Assembly (NCBI GenBank): GCA_034003145.1
Contig: JAVEZE010000004.1
Location: 1-36,631 of the forward strand
From: JACKPD01 sp034003145
Lineage (GTDB): Bacteria; Spirochaetota; Spirochaetia; CADAEX01
Direction of reading: 5' to 3'
DNA: 36,631 bases
Position 1 is the first letter of the stretch, and each line of letters opens with the position of its first letter. Positions 7,537 to 14,767 of the stretch are shown here, in pieces. Under the pieces are notes generated by a model. That model saw nothing but the letters and a program-made list of their open reading frames with translations, did no database searches and had not been told where the DNA came from. A program made the translations under genes and the position numbers.

Positions 7537-8486
7537 TTTGTTTCCCTGTGAACATCCTGTTTATCAGCTATTCCGGAAAGTTTTTGAATAAAATAATCTG
7601 AATCGAGAGGCTGCTCGAGAAGTGTCGAAATTTCCATCAAATATTCAAAAATACTTTTCATCTCTGATTTGTTATCAATTACATCAAAAATTTTAAATGC
7701 CTTAATGAAAAAGTGGTATGCTTCTTCCGGTTTATTGTTTTTCAGATGTACAATCCCCAAAGCTTTGTAGTCTTTTGCAAGTCCGTAGCTGTTTTCTACT
7801 ATCCTGTCTTCATCTATTGCCTTCAGCAGCATCTCTGTGGATTTGCTGAAATTGTTCTGTTTGGAATGAACCGAGGCTGCCAGATAATAGTTTGCCGCCA
7901 GATTAGAATGTGCTTTTTCTCTTTTGTTTATTTCAGAAGCCCTGCTGATATATGAAAGTGCTTCAGTATAATTGCCTTTTTTCCTCATTGCCAGTGCTGC
8001 TGTATGGTAGACTTCCGCTTTTATCAATTGATCTGATCCGGAATTGGAAAGCGCTTCATCAAGGAAAGTGTCTGATTCCTTTAGTTTCCCGATTTCAAGA
8101 TAAAATTCTGCCATATTACGCGCAGAAACCGCAATTAGTTCCTTTGTCTTTAATTTTTTTGCAATTTTATATGCTTCATTGAGGTATTGCTTTGCCTTAT
8201 CATATTCTCCAGTGACAAGATAAACTTTCCCTATCGAATTACTTGTTTTTGATATTCCAGGTTCAAAATCAACTGCAATATTTTCATCAAGAGCCAGGTT
8301 GAAAAATACAAGAGCCTGGTTATACTGCCCCTGAATAAAATAATTATTCCCGAAAGCTGAAATATCTGCAGCCCTGTTTTTTCTCGTACTTACTGCATCT
8401 GTTTTAGCCGGGGCGGAAGAACATGAGAAAAAAAATGTCACAAATACAGAGCATAACAGGGATATAAAAAAATATCTTTTTTTCAT
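7533..8486 (-). CDS. TPR-repeat lipoprotein
   Basis: This 317-residue protein begins with a lipoprotein signal peptide ending in FFSC (Cys near 22). It is then almost entirely helix-turn-helix TPR repeats: FGNNYFIQGQYNQALVFF, GKVYLVTGEYDKAKQYL, MAEFYLEIGKLKESDTFL, LAMRKKGNYTEALSYI, and GIVHLKNNKPEEAYHFF near 230-250. TPR arrays are protein-binding scaffolds. In this operon it could assemble the Mla complex or the M23 enzyme, but that is inference. The ATG overlaps the mlaD stop by one base (TGATG), indicating coupled translation. Confidence 0.85.
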   Translation of the reverse strand: MKKRYFFISLLCSVFVTFFFSCSSAPAKTDAVSTRKNRAADISAFGNNYFIQGQYNQALVFFNLALDENIAVDFEPGISKTSNSIGKVYLVTGEYDKAKQYLNEAYKIAKKLKTKELIAVSARNMAEFYLEIGKLKESDTFLDEALSNSGSDQLIKAEVYHTAALAMRKKGNYTEALSYISRASEINKREKAHSNLAANYYLAASVHSKQNNFSKSTEMLLKAIDEDRIVENSYGLAKDYKALGIVHLKNNKPEEAYHFFIKAFKIFDVIDNKSEMKSIFEYLMEISTLLEQPLDSDYFIQKLSGIADKQDVHRETK

Positions 8487-9541
8487 CAGAAATCCTCTTC
8501 ACGTGTGCTTTGCAGTGTATCTGCCTGCTGTCTCTGCCCTGTTATCCCTTTCCGCAGGAGAGGGTTGTTTTTAAGCCCTTCAAGTACTGCAGTCCCTTCC
8601 TTAAGCGCTCCCCTGCTTTCTTCCAGTATTCCTGTAAGCTGAGGGGTAGACTGATTAAGGTATGATGTAAAAGCATTAAGCTCAAGCATTGTTTTATCAA
8701 GATTTTCAAGTATTGAAGTGAGCTGGTAAAACAGCTGCCTGTCATCGCTGAATATTGCTGCAGCTGAACCTTCAGGCCCCATAAGTTTCGGGATTATTCC
8801 TGTAGGATCTGCCAAGTGATCTGACATCTGACTGAAATTACCTGACATGTTTTTTATATTAACCATTAGATCTGCAATCTGTTTTGAAGTTTCGGCAAGG
8901 ATTTTATTGAGTTCCGCGGTAATTCCTTCAACATTTTTCACAATTTTACCTGCCGGCCCTTTATCTTCTCCCTTGATAGTCTTGTTTGCTGTTGCGGAGA
9001 GCTCTGTAATCGTATCAAGCAGAAGATTGACCTTGAAAATCAGAGGATCGATCTGATTGATGATTCTTGTTACTGTGCTGTCACCCTGGGGAATATCCAC
9101 CTCCCCTGATGCGATAAGCTCTCTTGCTTCCGGCAGATTATAGGAAGGAATAAAGCTGAATTCAGGGAGAGGATCTCCTGACCCTTTTCCAGGGTGGATA
9201 AGAAGATCGCTTCCAATCCCGACCGGATTTGTAATTTTCTGAATTATGGTATTGGGAAGGATTTTATCAATGTATTCGCTGTAGATATAGAAATCAGCTT
9301 CAACCTCATTTTTGCTGCTGAGGCTTATTTTATCAATTTGTCCTATCTGAAACCCTTTTAACCGGATAGCCATCCCTATTTTAAGGCCGTCTGCGGATAA
9401 AAACCGTGTATGGTAATAGTAGTTTCTGGAAAACCACCGCTGATTGACTCCCATAAATATCAGAAGAACTGAGACAGAAATGATTGCAAGAATGACAAAT
9501 AGTCCAACAACCTGGTCTGCATACTTGATTTTAAATTTCAT
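8486..9541 (-). CDS. mlaD: MCE-domain protein, MlaD-like lipid-transport substrate-binding subunit
   Basis: The 351-residue protein has an N-terminal membrane helix (about 10-32) and an MCE domain (about 38-115). The MCE signature is FLSADGLKIGMAIRLKGFQIGQIDKI followed by NPVGIGSDLLIHPG. A long helical C-terminal region with repeated amphipathic segments follows (about 150-330). MCE proteins form a hexameric ring on MlaE and carry lipid between inner and outer membrane. It is longer than E. coli MlaD (about 183 residues) and closer to the extended MCE subunits of other diderms. ATG at 9541 is chosen over a TTG at 9580; AAGGA lies about 14 bases upstream. Confidence 0.9.
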   Translation of the reverse strand: MKFKIKYADQVVGLFVILAIISVSVLLIFMGVNQRWFSRNYYYHTRFLSADGLKIGMAIRLKGFQIGQIDKISLSSKNEVEADFYIYSEYIDKILPNTIIQKITNPVGIGSDLLIHPGKGSGDPLPEFSFIPSYNLPEARELIASGEVDIPQGDSTVTRIINQIDPLIFKVNLLLDTITELSATANKTIKGEDKGPAGKIVKNVEGITAELNKILAETSKQIADLMVNIKNMSGNFSQMSDHLADPTGIIPKLMGPEGSAAAIFSDDRQLFYQLTSILENLDKTMLELNAFTSYLNQSTPQLTGILEESRGALKEGTAVLEGLKNNPLLRKGITGQRQQADTLQSTREEDF

Positions 9542-9608
9542 ATACTTACTTTTTATCCTTCTAAAAAAAATTATTGCCAATCATAACAAACATGAAAATC
9601 ATGAACAC

Positions 9609-10418
9609 TCAATACCAGTCAGATTTATCCTGATTCATAAGATTCAATAAATCATCGTCAAAATTTGATATTCGATCAAGTACGTGTGATAATATATTCT
9701 GGATTACAGGATCTTTGGATTTTATGATATCCCTGTAAAGCCCATGCGCGTAAATGCGGTTTTTATATAGAATTACAAGGTAATCTGCAAGCATAGATGT
9801 TATGGTCTGATCATATGTACATATCAGCATTGTTTTCCCTTTTTCTTTAAGATCCCTTAAAATTTTTCTTATTTTTTCAAGTGATGAAAAATCAAGTGAT
9901 GATTCCGGTCCGTCAATCATCAACAATGCAGGGTCTGTAACAAGGGCTCTGGCAAAAGAGATCAGTTTCCTGTTTCCGGAAGATATGTCTGAAGGGCGTT
10001 TGCCAAGATTATCCTCAAATCCGAGAGAATCAAGTGTCTTTCTTATTTTTTTCAATATATCCTCAGTTGTCAATTCCGGATAATGGAATAACAGCGGCAG
10101 TTCAAGGTTCTGATACAGCGATTTATTGGACCAGAGTGCGCTGTCCTGAAAAACAAAACCGGTATCGCGTCTGAACTTTTTGATATTTTCTGAGGAAATT
10201 GAGTTATAGGGTTTGTTATTAATAATAAGCTTTCCTTCATCAGGCAGGTAAATTGAAGCAAGTGTTTTTAAAAATGTACTTTTACCGCATCCAAGCGGGC
10301 CAAGAATAACTGTTGTGATCCCCTCAGGTACTTTAAATGAAATATCATCCAGTATTCTTGTTTTGTTCCGTAAAATCGAGATATTTTTAAGCTCTATGGA
10401 ATAAGAAGCATCAGTCAT
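9609..10418 (-). CDS. mlaF: MlaF-like ABC ATPase with altered catalytic residues
   Basis: This 269-residue nucleotide-binding subunit is encoded between mlaE and mlaD. Walker A is intact (GPLGCGKST, 40-48) and so is the Q-loop (FVFQD, Gln 91). The signature is SSGNR instead of LSGGQ (about 146-150). Walker B reads LLMIDGPESSLD: Asp 169 is kept, but the catalytic Glu is Gly 170. The H-loop reads CTYDQT, with Tyr 202 where His is expected. MlaF normally acts as a homodimer energising lipid transport through MlaE. As read, ATP binding and dimerisation remain plausible, but hydrolysis by the usual mechanism does not. I checked these codons in the nucleotide sequence and saw no frameshift. No good ribosome site was seen; the gene lies 18 bases from the mlaE stop. 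Confidence 0.88.
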   Translation of the reverse strand: MTDASYSIELKNISILRNKTRILDDISFKVPEGITTVILGPLGCGKSTFLKTLASIYLPDEGKLIINNKPYNSISSENIKKFRRDTGFVFQDSALWSNKSLYQNLELPLLFHYPELTTEDILKKIRKTLDSLGFEDNLGKRPSDISSGNRKLISFARALVTDPALLMIDGPESSLDFSSLEKIRKILRDLKEKGKTMLICTYDQTITSMLADYLVILYKNRIYAHGLYRDIIKSKDPVIQNILSHVLDRISNFDDDLLNLMNQDKSDWY

Positions 10419-10436
10419 GATTCAGTTTGACCGCCA

Positions 10437-11219
10437 TCAAAACCATAAATACCCCAGCGCTGTTATAATCGCGTTCGCTATTATGCATAAAGTGAACCCC
10501 TGTCCTACAGATTTAATTGCAACCTGCGGAATTTCTGTTGTTGCCCCCTGTACCTTAAACCCGTTATATGTTGCTGCAAAAGAGATAATAATCCCGAAAA
10601 CAAGGCTTTTGAAAAATGATATGAAAATTATTCCAGGTTTCAGTACAGCAAGCAGGCTTCTGAAATAATCAATAAATGTAACCTGTCTGATAAACTGTGA
10701 AATGAAAAATGAGCCTATAAGTCCTGCTACATTGAAATATATATTTAAAAGGATTATGGAAATTGTTACACCCAGAAATCTTGGTACAGCAAGATAAGAG
10801 ACAGGATCAATACCAACCGAAATATATGCTTCAATTTCGTGAGATACAACCATATTGCCAAGTTCAGTAGAAATCGCGGTTCCTGACCTTGCAATGATTA
10901 TGAAAGCGGTCAGAAGAGGGCCCAGTTCCTTAGTAATTACAGCTACAAGTATTGTATAGATCAGACTGCCCTGGCCGAACTGGGGGAGGATGGAAAGCCC
11001 CTGAACTATAATTACAACTCCAAGAGCTGCTCCGAGAAGGCTTATTACATTAAGTGCTTCAAACCCTGTGAAAAGTATCTGCATAACAAGTACTTTTGAG
11101 CCTACATGTTTCTGCCGCATGAAAAAAAATGATTCTTTAATAATTGAAAGGAAGAATCCTGAGGCGTAAAAAAAATTCCTGAATTTGTTTATTATACCTG
11201 CGCCGATTTTTTTTAACAT
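10437..11219 (-). CDS. mlaE: MlaE-family ABC transporter permease (lipid transport)
   Basis: This 260-residue integral membrane protein has about five or six hydrophobic segments and the MlaE signature. The latter includes FGQGSLIYTILVAVITKELGPLLTAF, RSGTAISTELGNMVVSHEIEA and VPRFLGVTISIILLN, ending in KSLVFGIIISFAATYNGF and GATTEIPQVAIKS. It forms the inner-membrane core through which MlaD-bound lipids pass. It is the first gene of the operon mlaE-mlaF-mlaD-TPR-membrane protein-M23-PEGA. A clear promoter lies directly upstream (11237-11265). No Shine-Dalgarno precedes the ATG, and the predicted leader is only about 10 bases. Confidence 0.94.
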   Translation of the reverse strand: MLKKIGAGIINKFRNFFYASGFFLSIIKESFFFMRQKHVGSKVLVMQILFTGFEALNVISLLGAALGVVIIVQGLSILPQFGQGSLIYTILVAVITKELGPLLTAFIIIARSGTAISTELGNMVVSHEIEAYISVGIDPVSYLAVPRFLGVTISIILLNIYFNVAGLIGSFFISQFIRQVTFIDYFRSLLAVLKPGIIFISFFKSLVFGIIISFAATYNGFKVQGATTEIPQVAIKSVGQGFTLCIIANAIITALGYLWF

Positions 11220-11236
11220 ATCAAATTGTTCTGAAA

Positions 11237-11265
11237 ATTATATCTTACTTGCATTTTAACATCAA
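11237..11265 (-). promoter_or_regulatory. Sigma-70 promoter of the mla operon
   Basis: On the minus strand TTGATG (11265-11260) is followed by a 17-base spacer and a perfect TATAAT (11242-11237). Transcription would begin at about 11230, some 10 bases before the mlaE ATG. Its -35 shares one base with the -35 of the proposed divergent promoter. Confidence 0.65.
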
Positions 11266-11282
11266 TTATTATTTAATATAAT
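11255..11282 (+). promoter_or_regulatory. Candidate promoter of the cyclic-nucleotide-binding genes
   Basis: TTTAAC (11255-11260), a 16-base spacer and a perfect TATAAT (11277-11282) precede the gene at 11361 and imply a leader of about 70 bases. The -35 is weak, and in such AT-rich DNA chance matches are common. Confidence 0.4.
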
Positions 11283-11306
11283 GATTGTTTTTAAAAAAAA
11301 AATTAC

Positions 11307-11344
11307 CGATAATTTAATTAGTAATTAATTTTAATTAAATATCG
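11307..11344. promoter_or_regulatory. Long AT-rich inverted repeat (operator or leader hairpin)
   Basis: CGAT-A-ATTTAATTA (11307-11320) and TAATTAAATATCG (11332-11344) are complementary over 13 pairs with one extra A, around an 11-base centre. The repeat ends two bases before the CAGGAG ribosome site of the gene at 11361. It could be a protein-binding site, perhaps for one of the two downstream Crp-like proteins, or an RNA hairpin that affects initiation. Confidence 0.4.
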
Positions 11345-11360
11345 TTACAGGAGCATTATT

Positions 11361-12350
11361 GTGCCTCAGGTTGTGAAATACAAGGCCAAATCAATTATTT
11401 ACTTTGAAGGTGACATAAGCGATAAAATATATATTCTTCAATCTGGAAAGGTAAGTTTAATAAGTGTTGATATAGAAAATGGACAAGAACTCCGTGAAAT
11501 GGTAAAAACCGGAGAATTTTTCGGCGTAAAATCTTCTCTCGGCAGGTATCCCAGGGAAGAAACAGCTGATGTACTGGCTGATTCTGTTGTAATGGTTTTT
11601 ACAATCCCTGAATTTGAAAATCTTATATATACAAATCCAAGAATTAATATGCAGATGCTCAAGGTTTTTTCAAACCAGCTTAGGAGGCTTCATAAAAAGG
11701 TAAGAAGCCTTATGTCAATTGATGAACAGACAGACGCGGAAACAGGTTTGTTCAATATTGGCGAATATTATTATAAAAATCAGAAGTTTAAGCCTGCTCT
11801 TTACGCGTTCCGCAGGTATCTTACATATTATCCTGCAGGTATCTGGCAGGGACAGGCAACAGATTATTTAATAAAAATAGAAAAATACCCGCAAGGCGGA
11901 GCACCGGCAGGATCCTTAAACCAGAAAGCCCAGACAGGGAAAAAACCGTCTGCCCCGGAAGAAGAATCAAAAGATTCCAAGCTGTATTATGACGGTCTTG
12001 GATTTTTCAGCCAGGAAAAATATGAAGATGCAATAAATAATTTCCGTCAATACATCTCTGCCAATCCTGACGGCGAATTTATGGTGAGGGCAGTCAACGA
12101 AATTGGAAAATCTTTCTTTCTTCTAAAAAGATATGATGACTGCATAAAGCATTTTACAGGGATGATCCAAAAATTCCCCAAACATCCTGATCTGCCTGAG
12201 TTTTTACTTTATCTTGGTTTGTCATGCGATGCAAAGGGTGATAAACAAAGAGCAGCCGGATTTTATAAAAAAGTGATAACAATGTGTGAAGACGGTTCAG
12301 AAGTTAAGCGGAAAGCAAAAAATGCGCTTAAAACTCTCGGGGGAAATTAA
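11361..12350 (+). CDS. Cyclic-nucleotide-binding-domain protein fused to TPR repeats
   Basis: This 329-residue protein has an N-terminal cNMP-binding (Crp-type) beta-roll (about 1-110: IIYFEGDISDKIYILQSGKVSL, FFGVKSSLGRYPREETADV). The rest is tetratricopeptide-like repeats (about 130-165 and 205-325: FSQEKYEDAINNFRQYI, LLKRYDDCIKHFTGMI, KGDKQRAAGFYKKVI). The phosphate-binding cassette lacks the usual GE..LL..PR.A pattern, so cyclic nucleotide binding is doubtful. No DNA-binding HTH is present, so it is not itself a transcription factor in the Crp sense. The GTG start is well supported by CAGGAG seven bases upstream. It overlaps the next gene by one base (TAATG), and the two products may work as a pair. 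Confidence 0.87.
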   Translation: MPQVVKYKAKSIIYFEGDISDKIYILQSGKVSLISVDIENGQELREMVKTGEFFGVKSSLGRYPREETADVLADSVVMVFTIPEFENLIYTNPRINMQMLKVFSNQLRRLHKKVRSLMSIDEQTDAETGLFNIGEYYYKNQKFKPALYAFRRYLTYYPAGIWQGQATDYLIKIEKYPQGGAPAGSLNQKAQTGKKPSAPEEESKDSKLYYDGLGFFSQEKYEDAINNFRQYISANPDGEFMVRAVNEIGKSFFLLKRYDDCIKHFTGMIQKFPKHPDLPEFLLYLGLSCDAKGDKQRAAGFYKKVITMCEDGSEVKRKAKNALKTLGGN

Positions 12351-12988
12351 TGAATATCGATTTATCAAAATTCGACAGATTTAAGGTTTCTTTTCAGAAA
12401 GGGGACCAGATTTTTTGTGAATATGAACCTGGCGATTCTTTTTATCTGATCCAGTCGGGAAGGGTTCAGATTGTCAAGATTATGGGAGATATTGAGAAAA
12501 TTGTTGATATTCTCCATCCGGGAGAAATATTTGGTGAAATGGCAATTCTTGAAGAAGCGCCCCGTTCAGCAAGCGCAATAGCAATAGATCATGTTGAAGT
12601 GCTTGAGTTCAATAAAAAGAATTTCGAAATCCTTCTCAGGGGAAATCCCCAGATCGCGATGAAACTGCTTCAGACTTTTATTAAAAGAATTTATGACCAG
12701 AAAAGAAGGTTCATGATTTTAACTTTGCCGGATCCCCAGGCAAAAGTTGCTGATGTTTTTCTTATGCTCTCAGAAACCCAGTCTGCGGAATCAAAATCCA
12801 TGAATGAAATTGTTCTGAATACCAATGTTGATGATCTTGCCCACTGGTGCGGCCTTACTACTTCTGAATGCAAGCAGGTGATAAATCATTTTGTTACACA
12901 AAGAAAAATTGAAATAGAGAACGATAAACTTGTAATAAAAAATATCAATGATTTCCAGCGGTTTGTTAATTCAAGAAGAAAAAAATAA
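12350..12988 (+). CDS. Crp/Fnr-family regulator (cNMP-binding domain plus HTH)
   Basis: This 212-residue protein has a cNMP-binding beta-roll (about 10-115) with a well-kept phosphate-binding cassette: HPGEIFGEMAILEEAPRSASAIA, including the Gly-Glu pair and the Arg-Ser-Ala that contact cyclic nucleotide phosphate. The C helix follows (about 115-140). The C-terminal winged helix (about 150-205) has DDLAHWCGLTTSECKQVINHF as recognition region, but the HTH is atypical. It is a candidate cAMP- or c-di-NMP-responsive regulator; the ligand cannot be read from sequence. The start overlaps the upstream stop, with GGGGGAA as ribosome site. It converges on the DHH gene across a 41-base gap with no clear terminator. 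Confidence 0.87.
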   Translation: MNIDLSKFDRFKVSFQKGDQIFCEYEPGDSFYLIQSGRVQIVKIMGDIEKIVDILHPGEIFGEMAILEEAPRSASAIAIDHVEVLEFNKKNFEILLRGNPQIAMKLLQTFIKRIYDQKRRFMILTLPDPQAKVADVFLMLSETQSAESKSMNEIVLNTNVDDLAHWCGLTTSECKQVINHFVTQRKIEIENDKLVIKNINDFQRFVNSRRKK

Positions 12989-13029
12989 GAAATCTGATCC
13001 CGCCGGTATGATTTTAATATTTAATTGAG

Positions 13030-14352
13030 TCACACCCTGGCAAATTCCTTTACTCTGCTGCCTGCGTTTATATGGTTAATAATGTCTGTTCTTGTTATTA
13101 TTCCCTTGATCTGGTTATTCTCCACTACAGGCAAATGGCCTATGTTTTTTTTGTATAGTATTTTATGAATCTCGTTCAATGTAAATGAAGGTGCGACTGT
13201 AACTACGTTTTTTGCCATATATGCCTTAACCGGCGCATGCATCTGCTGCGCTTTTCTCCCTTTCATTATGTCGCGCAGCGTTAAAAAACCGGTCAGATTC
13301 CCATTATTGTCAATAACAGGCGCCCCGGTATAGTTGATTTCTTCAAGAAAGATTGAAGCTTCCATAAGTTTGCTGTTTTCATTTATTGTCTTGACATTTT
13401 CTGACATCAAATCTGATGCTGTTTTGGCAGATACAAGTGTATTTTCAAGAAGTTTTATAAGCTCATTATAGACAGAGATGCCGTCCGACTTTTTTATTGT
13501 AGCAGAGGAAGCTCTTTTGTGTCCTCCGCCTCCAAAAATGGAAAGCAGATAAGAAAGATCTATCGATTCTTTCTGGCTTCGTGCTATTATAATTGTATCT
13601 TTGTTTTTAGACAGATGAAATACAGCGAAATACCCGTCCTGGTTTTCTACATCAAATATTTTTTCAACAACTGCTGAAAGCCCCTGTATCTGCTCTCCAA
13701 TTTCCATATAACTAAGTATCAGGTCATGTCCGTGAATGCTTCTGTATACAATCCTGTTAAGAAGCTCGTGAAAAATATTTATTTGATGTTCTTCCTTTAT
13801 GTTTTTTAAAAAATGCCTGACAAGAGGGATGGATGCTCCCTGTCTGATAAGAAAAGAAGCTGATGAGAAATCAAATTCAGTAGTATTTTCATGTGTAAAA
13901 TTACCTGTATCTGCGAAAAGCCCGGATAAAGCGATTGTTGCCTCATCCTTTGTAAGAGTAATGTTCTCTTTTATTAAATATGAACAGAGGTGTGTCGCGT
14001 TGGATCCGCAGTTTTTGTAATTTATTACTGCACCCGGGATATCATCGCTGTCTGAAGGGTGGTGGTCATATACAGTAAGGGTACCGGTTGCCTTTTCAAG
14101 CAGTGAGGCAAATTCCCTTATTCTTTGAAGCGATCTTGTATCGACTATAATGATATTTTCTATTGGTTCGTTTTCAAGATCATTGATTGTTAAAAAATCA
14201 AGATTTTTCTTCATCATATTGAACATGTTTTTCGCAACAGGGTGGATAAGTCTGCTGCGGACCGGTTTGTAATCAGGGAATATCCGGGATGCAATTACAA
14301 TAGATGCTATGCAGTCAAGATCCATATTTGTATGGCCGATTATAATATTCAT
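13030..14352 (-). CDS. DHH-DHHA1-CBS phosphoesterase (NrnA/GdpP-like core with CBS pair)
   Basis: The 440-residue protein carries the four DHH-phosphoesterase motifs: GHTNMDLDCIAS (His 7, Asp 11, Asp 13), IIVDTRSL (Asp 71), VYDHHPSD (96-98) and LFADTGNF (Asp 148). DHHA1 follows with GGGGHKRASSATI (about 275-288), then two CBS domains (about 315-370 and 375-435; VIDNNGNLTGFLTLRDI and VVENNQIKGIITRTDI). All metal ligands are present, so it should be an active manganese-type phosphodiesterase or nanoRNase on small phosphorylated substrates. The same DHH-DHHA1-CBS block occurs in some CCA/A-adding enzymes, but here no nucleotidyltransferase domain follows. CBS pairs usually bind adenine nucleotides, which suggests allosteric control. 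The ATG has only a weak ribosome site (AAAGCGG). Confidence 0.88.
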   Translation of the reverse strand: MNIIIGHTNMDLDCIASIVIASRIFPDYKPVRSRLIHPVAKNMFNMMKKNLDFLTINDLENEPIENIIIVDTRSLQRIREFASLLEKATGTLTVYDHHPSDSDDIPGAVINYKNCGSNATHLCSYLIKENITLTKDEATIALSGLFADTGNFTHENTTEFDFSSASFLIRQGASIPLVRHFLKNIKEEHQINIFHELLNRIVYRSIHGHDLILSYMEIGEQIQGLSAVVEKIFDVENQDGYFAVFHLSKNKDTIIIARSQKESIDLSYLLSIFGGGGHKRASSATIKKSDGISVYNELIKLLENTLVSAKTASDLMSENVKTINENSKLMEASIFLEEINYTGAPVIDNNGNLTGFLTLRDIMKGRKAQQMHAPVKAYMAKNVVTVAPSFTLNEIHKILYKKNIGHLPVVENNQIKGIITRTDIINHINAGSRVKEFARV

Positions 14353-14376
14353 TTTGTACCGCTTTAAGATTGATAG

Positions 14377-14404
14377 TTGCCGGAAATTTAATTATTATTA
14401 TAAC
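14377..14404 (+). promoter_or_regulatory. Candidate promoter of yhbY (divergent region)
   Basis: TTGCCG (14377-14382), 16 bases and TATAAC (14399-14404) lie about 40 bases before the yhbY ATG. On the opposite strand TATAAT (14402-14397) could serve the DHH gene, but its best -35 (TTGTTT) has a 19-base spacer, so that one is weaker. The 92-base intergenic region holds nothing else I can name. Confidence 0.4.
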
Positions 14405-14444
14405 GGATATTTTCAAAATTAAAACAATAAAATAAAGGTTTCAG

Positions 14445-14747
14445 ATGAAAGAACTTACCAGTAAAGATAGATATAATCTTTCAAGGATATCAAATACACT
14501 TAAACCTGTAATATGGGTCGGTAAAAACGGAATGACTGAACAGGTACTAACTGCTGTAGATGAACTTCTTGATAAAAAAGAGCTAATTAAAATAAAATTT
14601 GTAAATCTGAAAGATGAAAAAAAAGAAATTTCAGAAGAGATTTCAGGCAGAACAAAGAGCTTTCTTGTAAGAATAATCGGAAATAATGCTATATTTTACA
14701 GAATGGCATCAGACCCGAAGAACAGGAGCATTGCTCTTGATCAGTAA
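14445..14747 (+). CDS. yhbY: YhbY/CRM-domain ribosome-assembly RNA-binding protein
   Basis: This 100-residue, single-domain protein is full length for YhbY. It shows the CRM features: LTSKDRYNLSRISNTLKPVIWVGKNGMTEQVLTAV (split here by eye as the N-terminal half, with the conserved GKNG loop) and, later, the basic strand and TKSFLVRIIGNNAIFYR. YhbY binds pre-50S particles and helps large-subunit assembly. AAAGG seven bases before the ATG is a good ribosome site. It is apparently monocistronic; its last two codons form one arm of a bidirectional terminator shared with the convergent deaminase gene. Confidence 0.92.
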   Translation: MKELTSKDRYNLSRISNTLKPVIWVGKNGMTEQVLTAVDELLDKKELIKIKFVNLKDEKKEISEEISGRTKSFLVRIIGNNAIFYRMASDPKNRSIALDQ

Positions 14748-14767
14748 TATCAACAGATATTACTGAT
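14740..14767. terminator. Bidirectional terminator formed by the two convergent gene ends
   Basis: ATCAGTAATATC (14740-14751) and GATATTACTGAT (14756-14767) are a perfect 12-bp inverted repeat around AACA. On plus it is followed by TTT. The hairpin contains the CAG-TAA ends of both genes, yhbY (stop 14745-14747) and the deaminase (stop 14762-14760), so each arm codes a C-terminal Gln and stop on its own strand. The T run is short, so termination strength is uncertain. Confidence 0.65.

Noticed and set aside
9541..9580. Longer N-termini starting with TTG for mlaD, and likewise for the M23 (7193), ParB-like (2559) and aminotransferase (27289) genes
   Set aside because: An in-frame ATG starts where homology or the signal peptide begins in each case, and the longer forms overlap neighbours or lack a ribosome site.
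9609..10418. Possibility that the MlaF-like gene is a frameshifted pseudogene
   Set aside because: The frame is open over the normal length, with all other motifs in place and tight operon spacing; only specific catalytic positions are changed.
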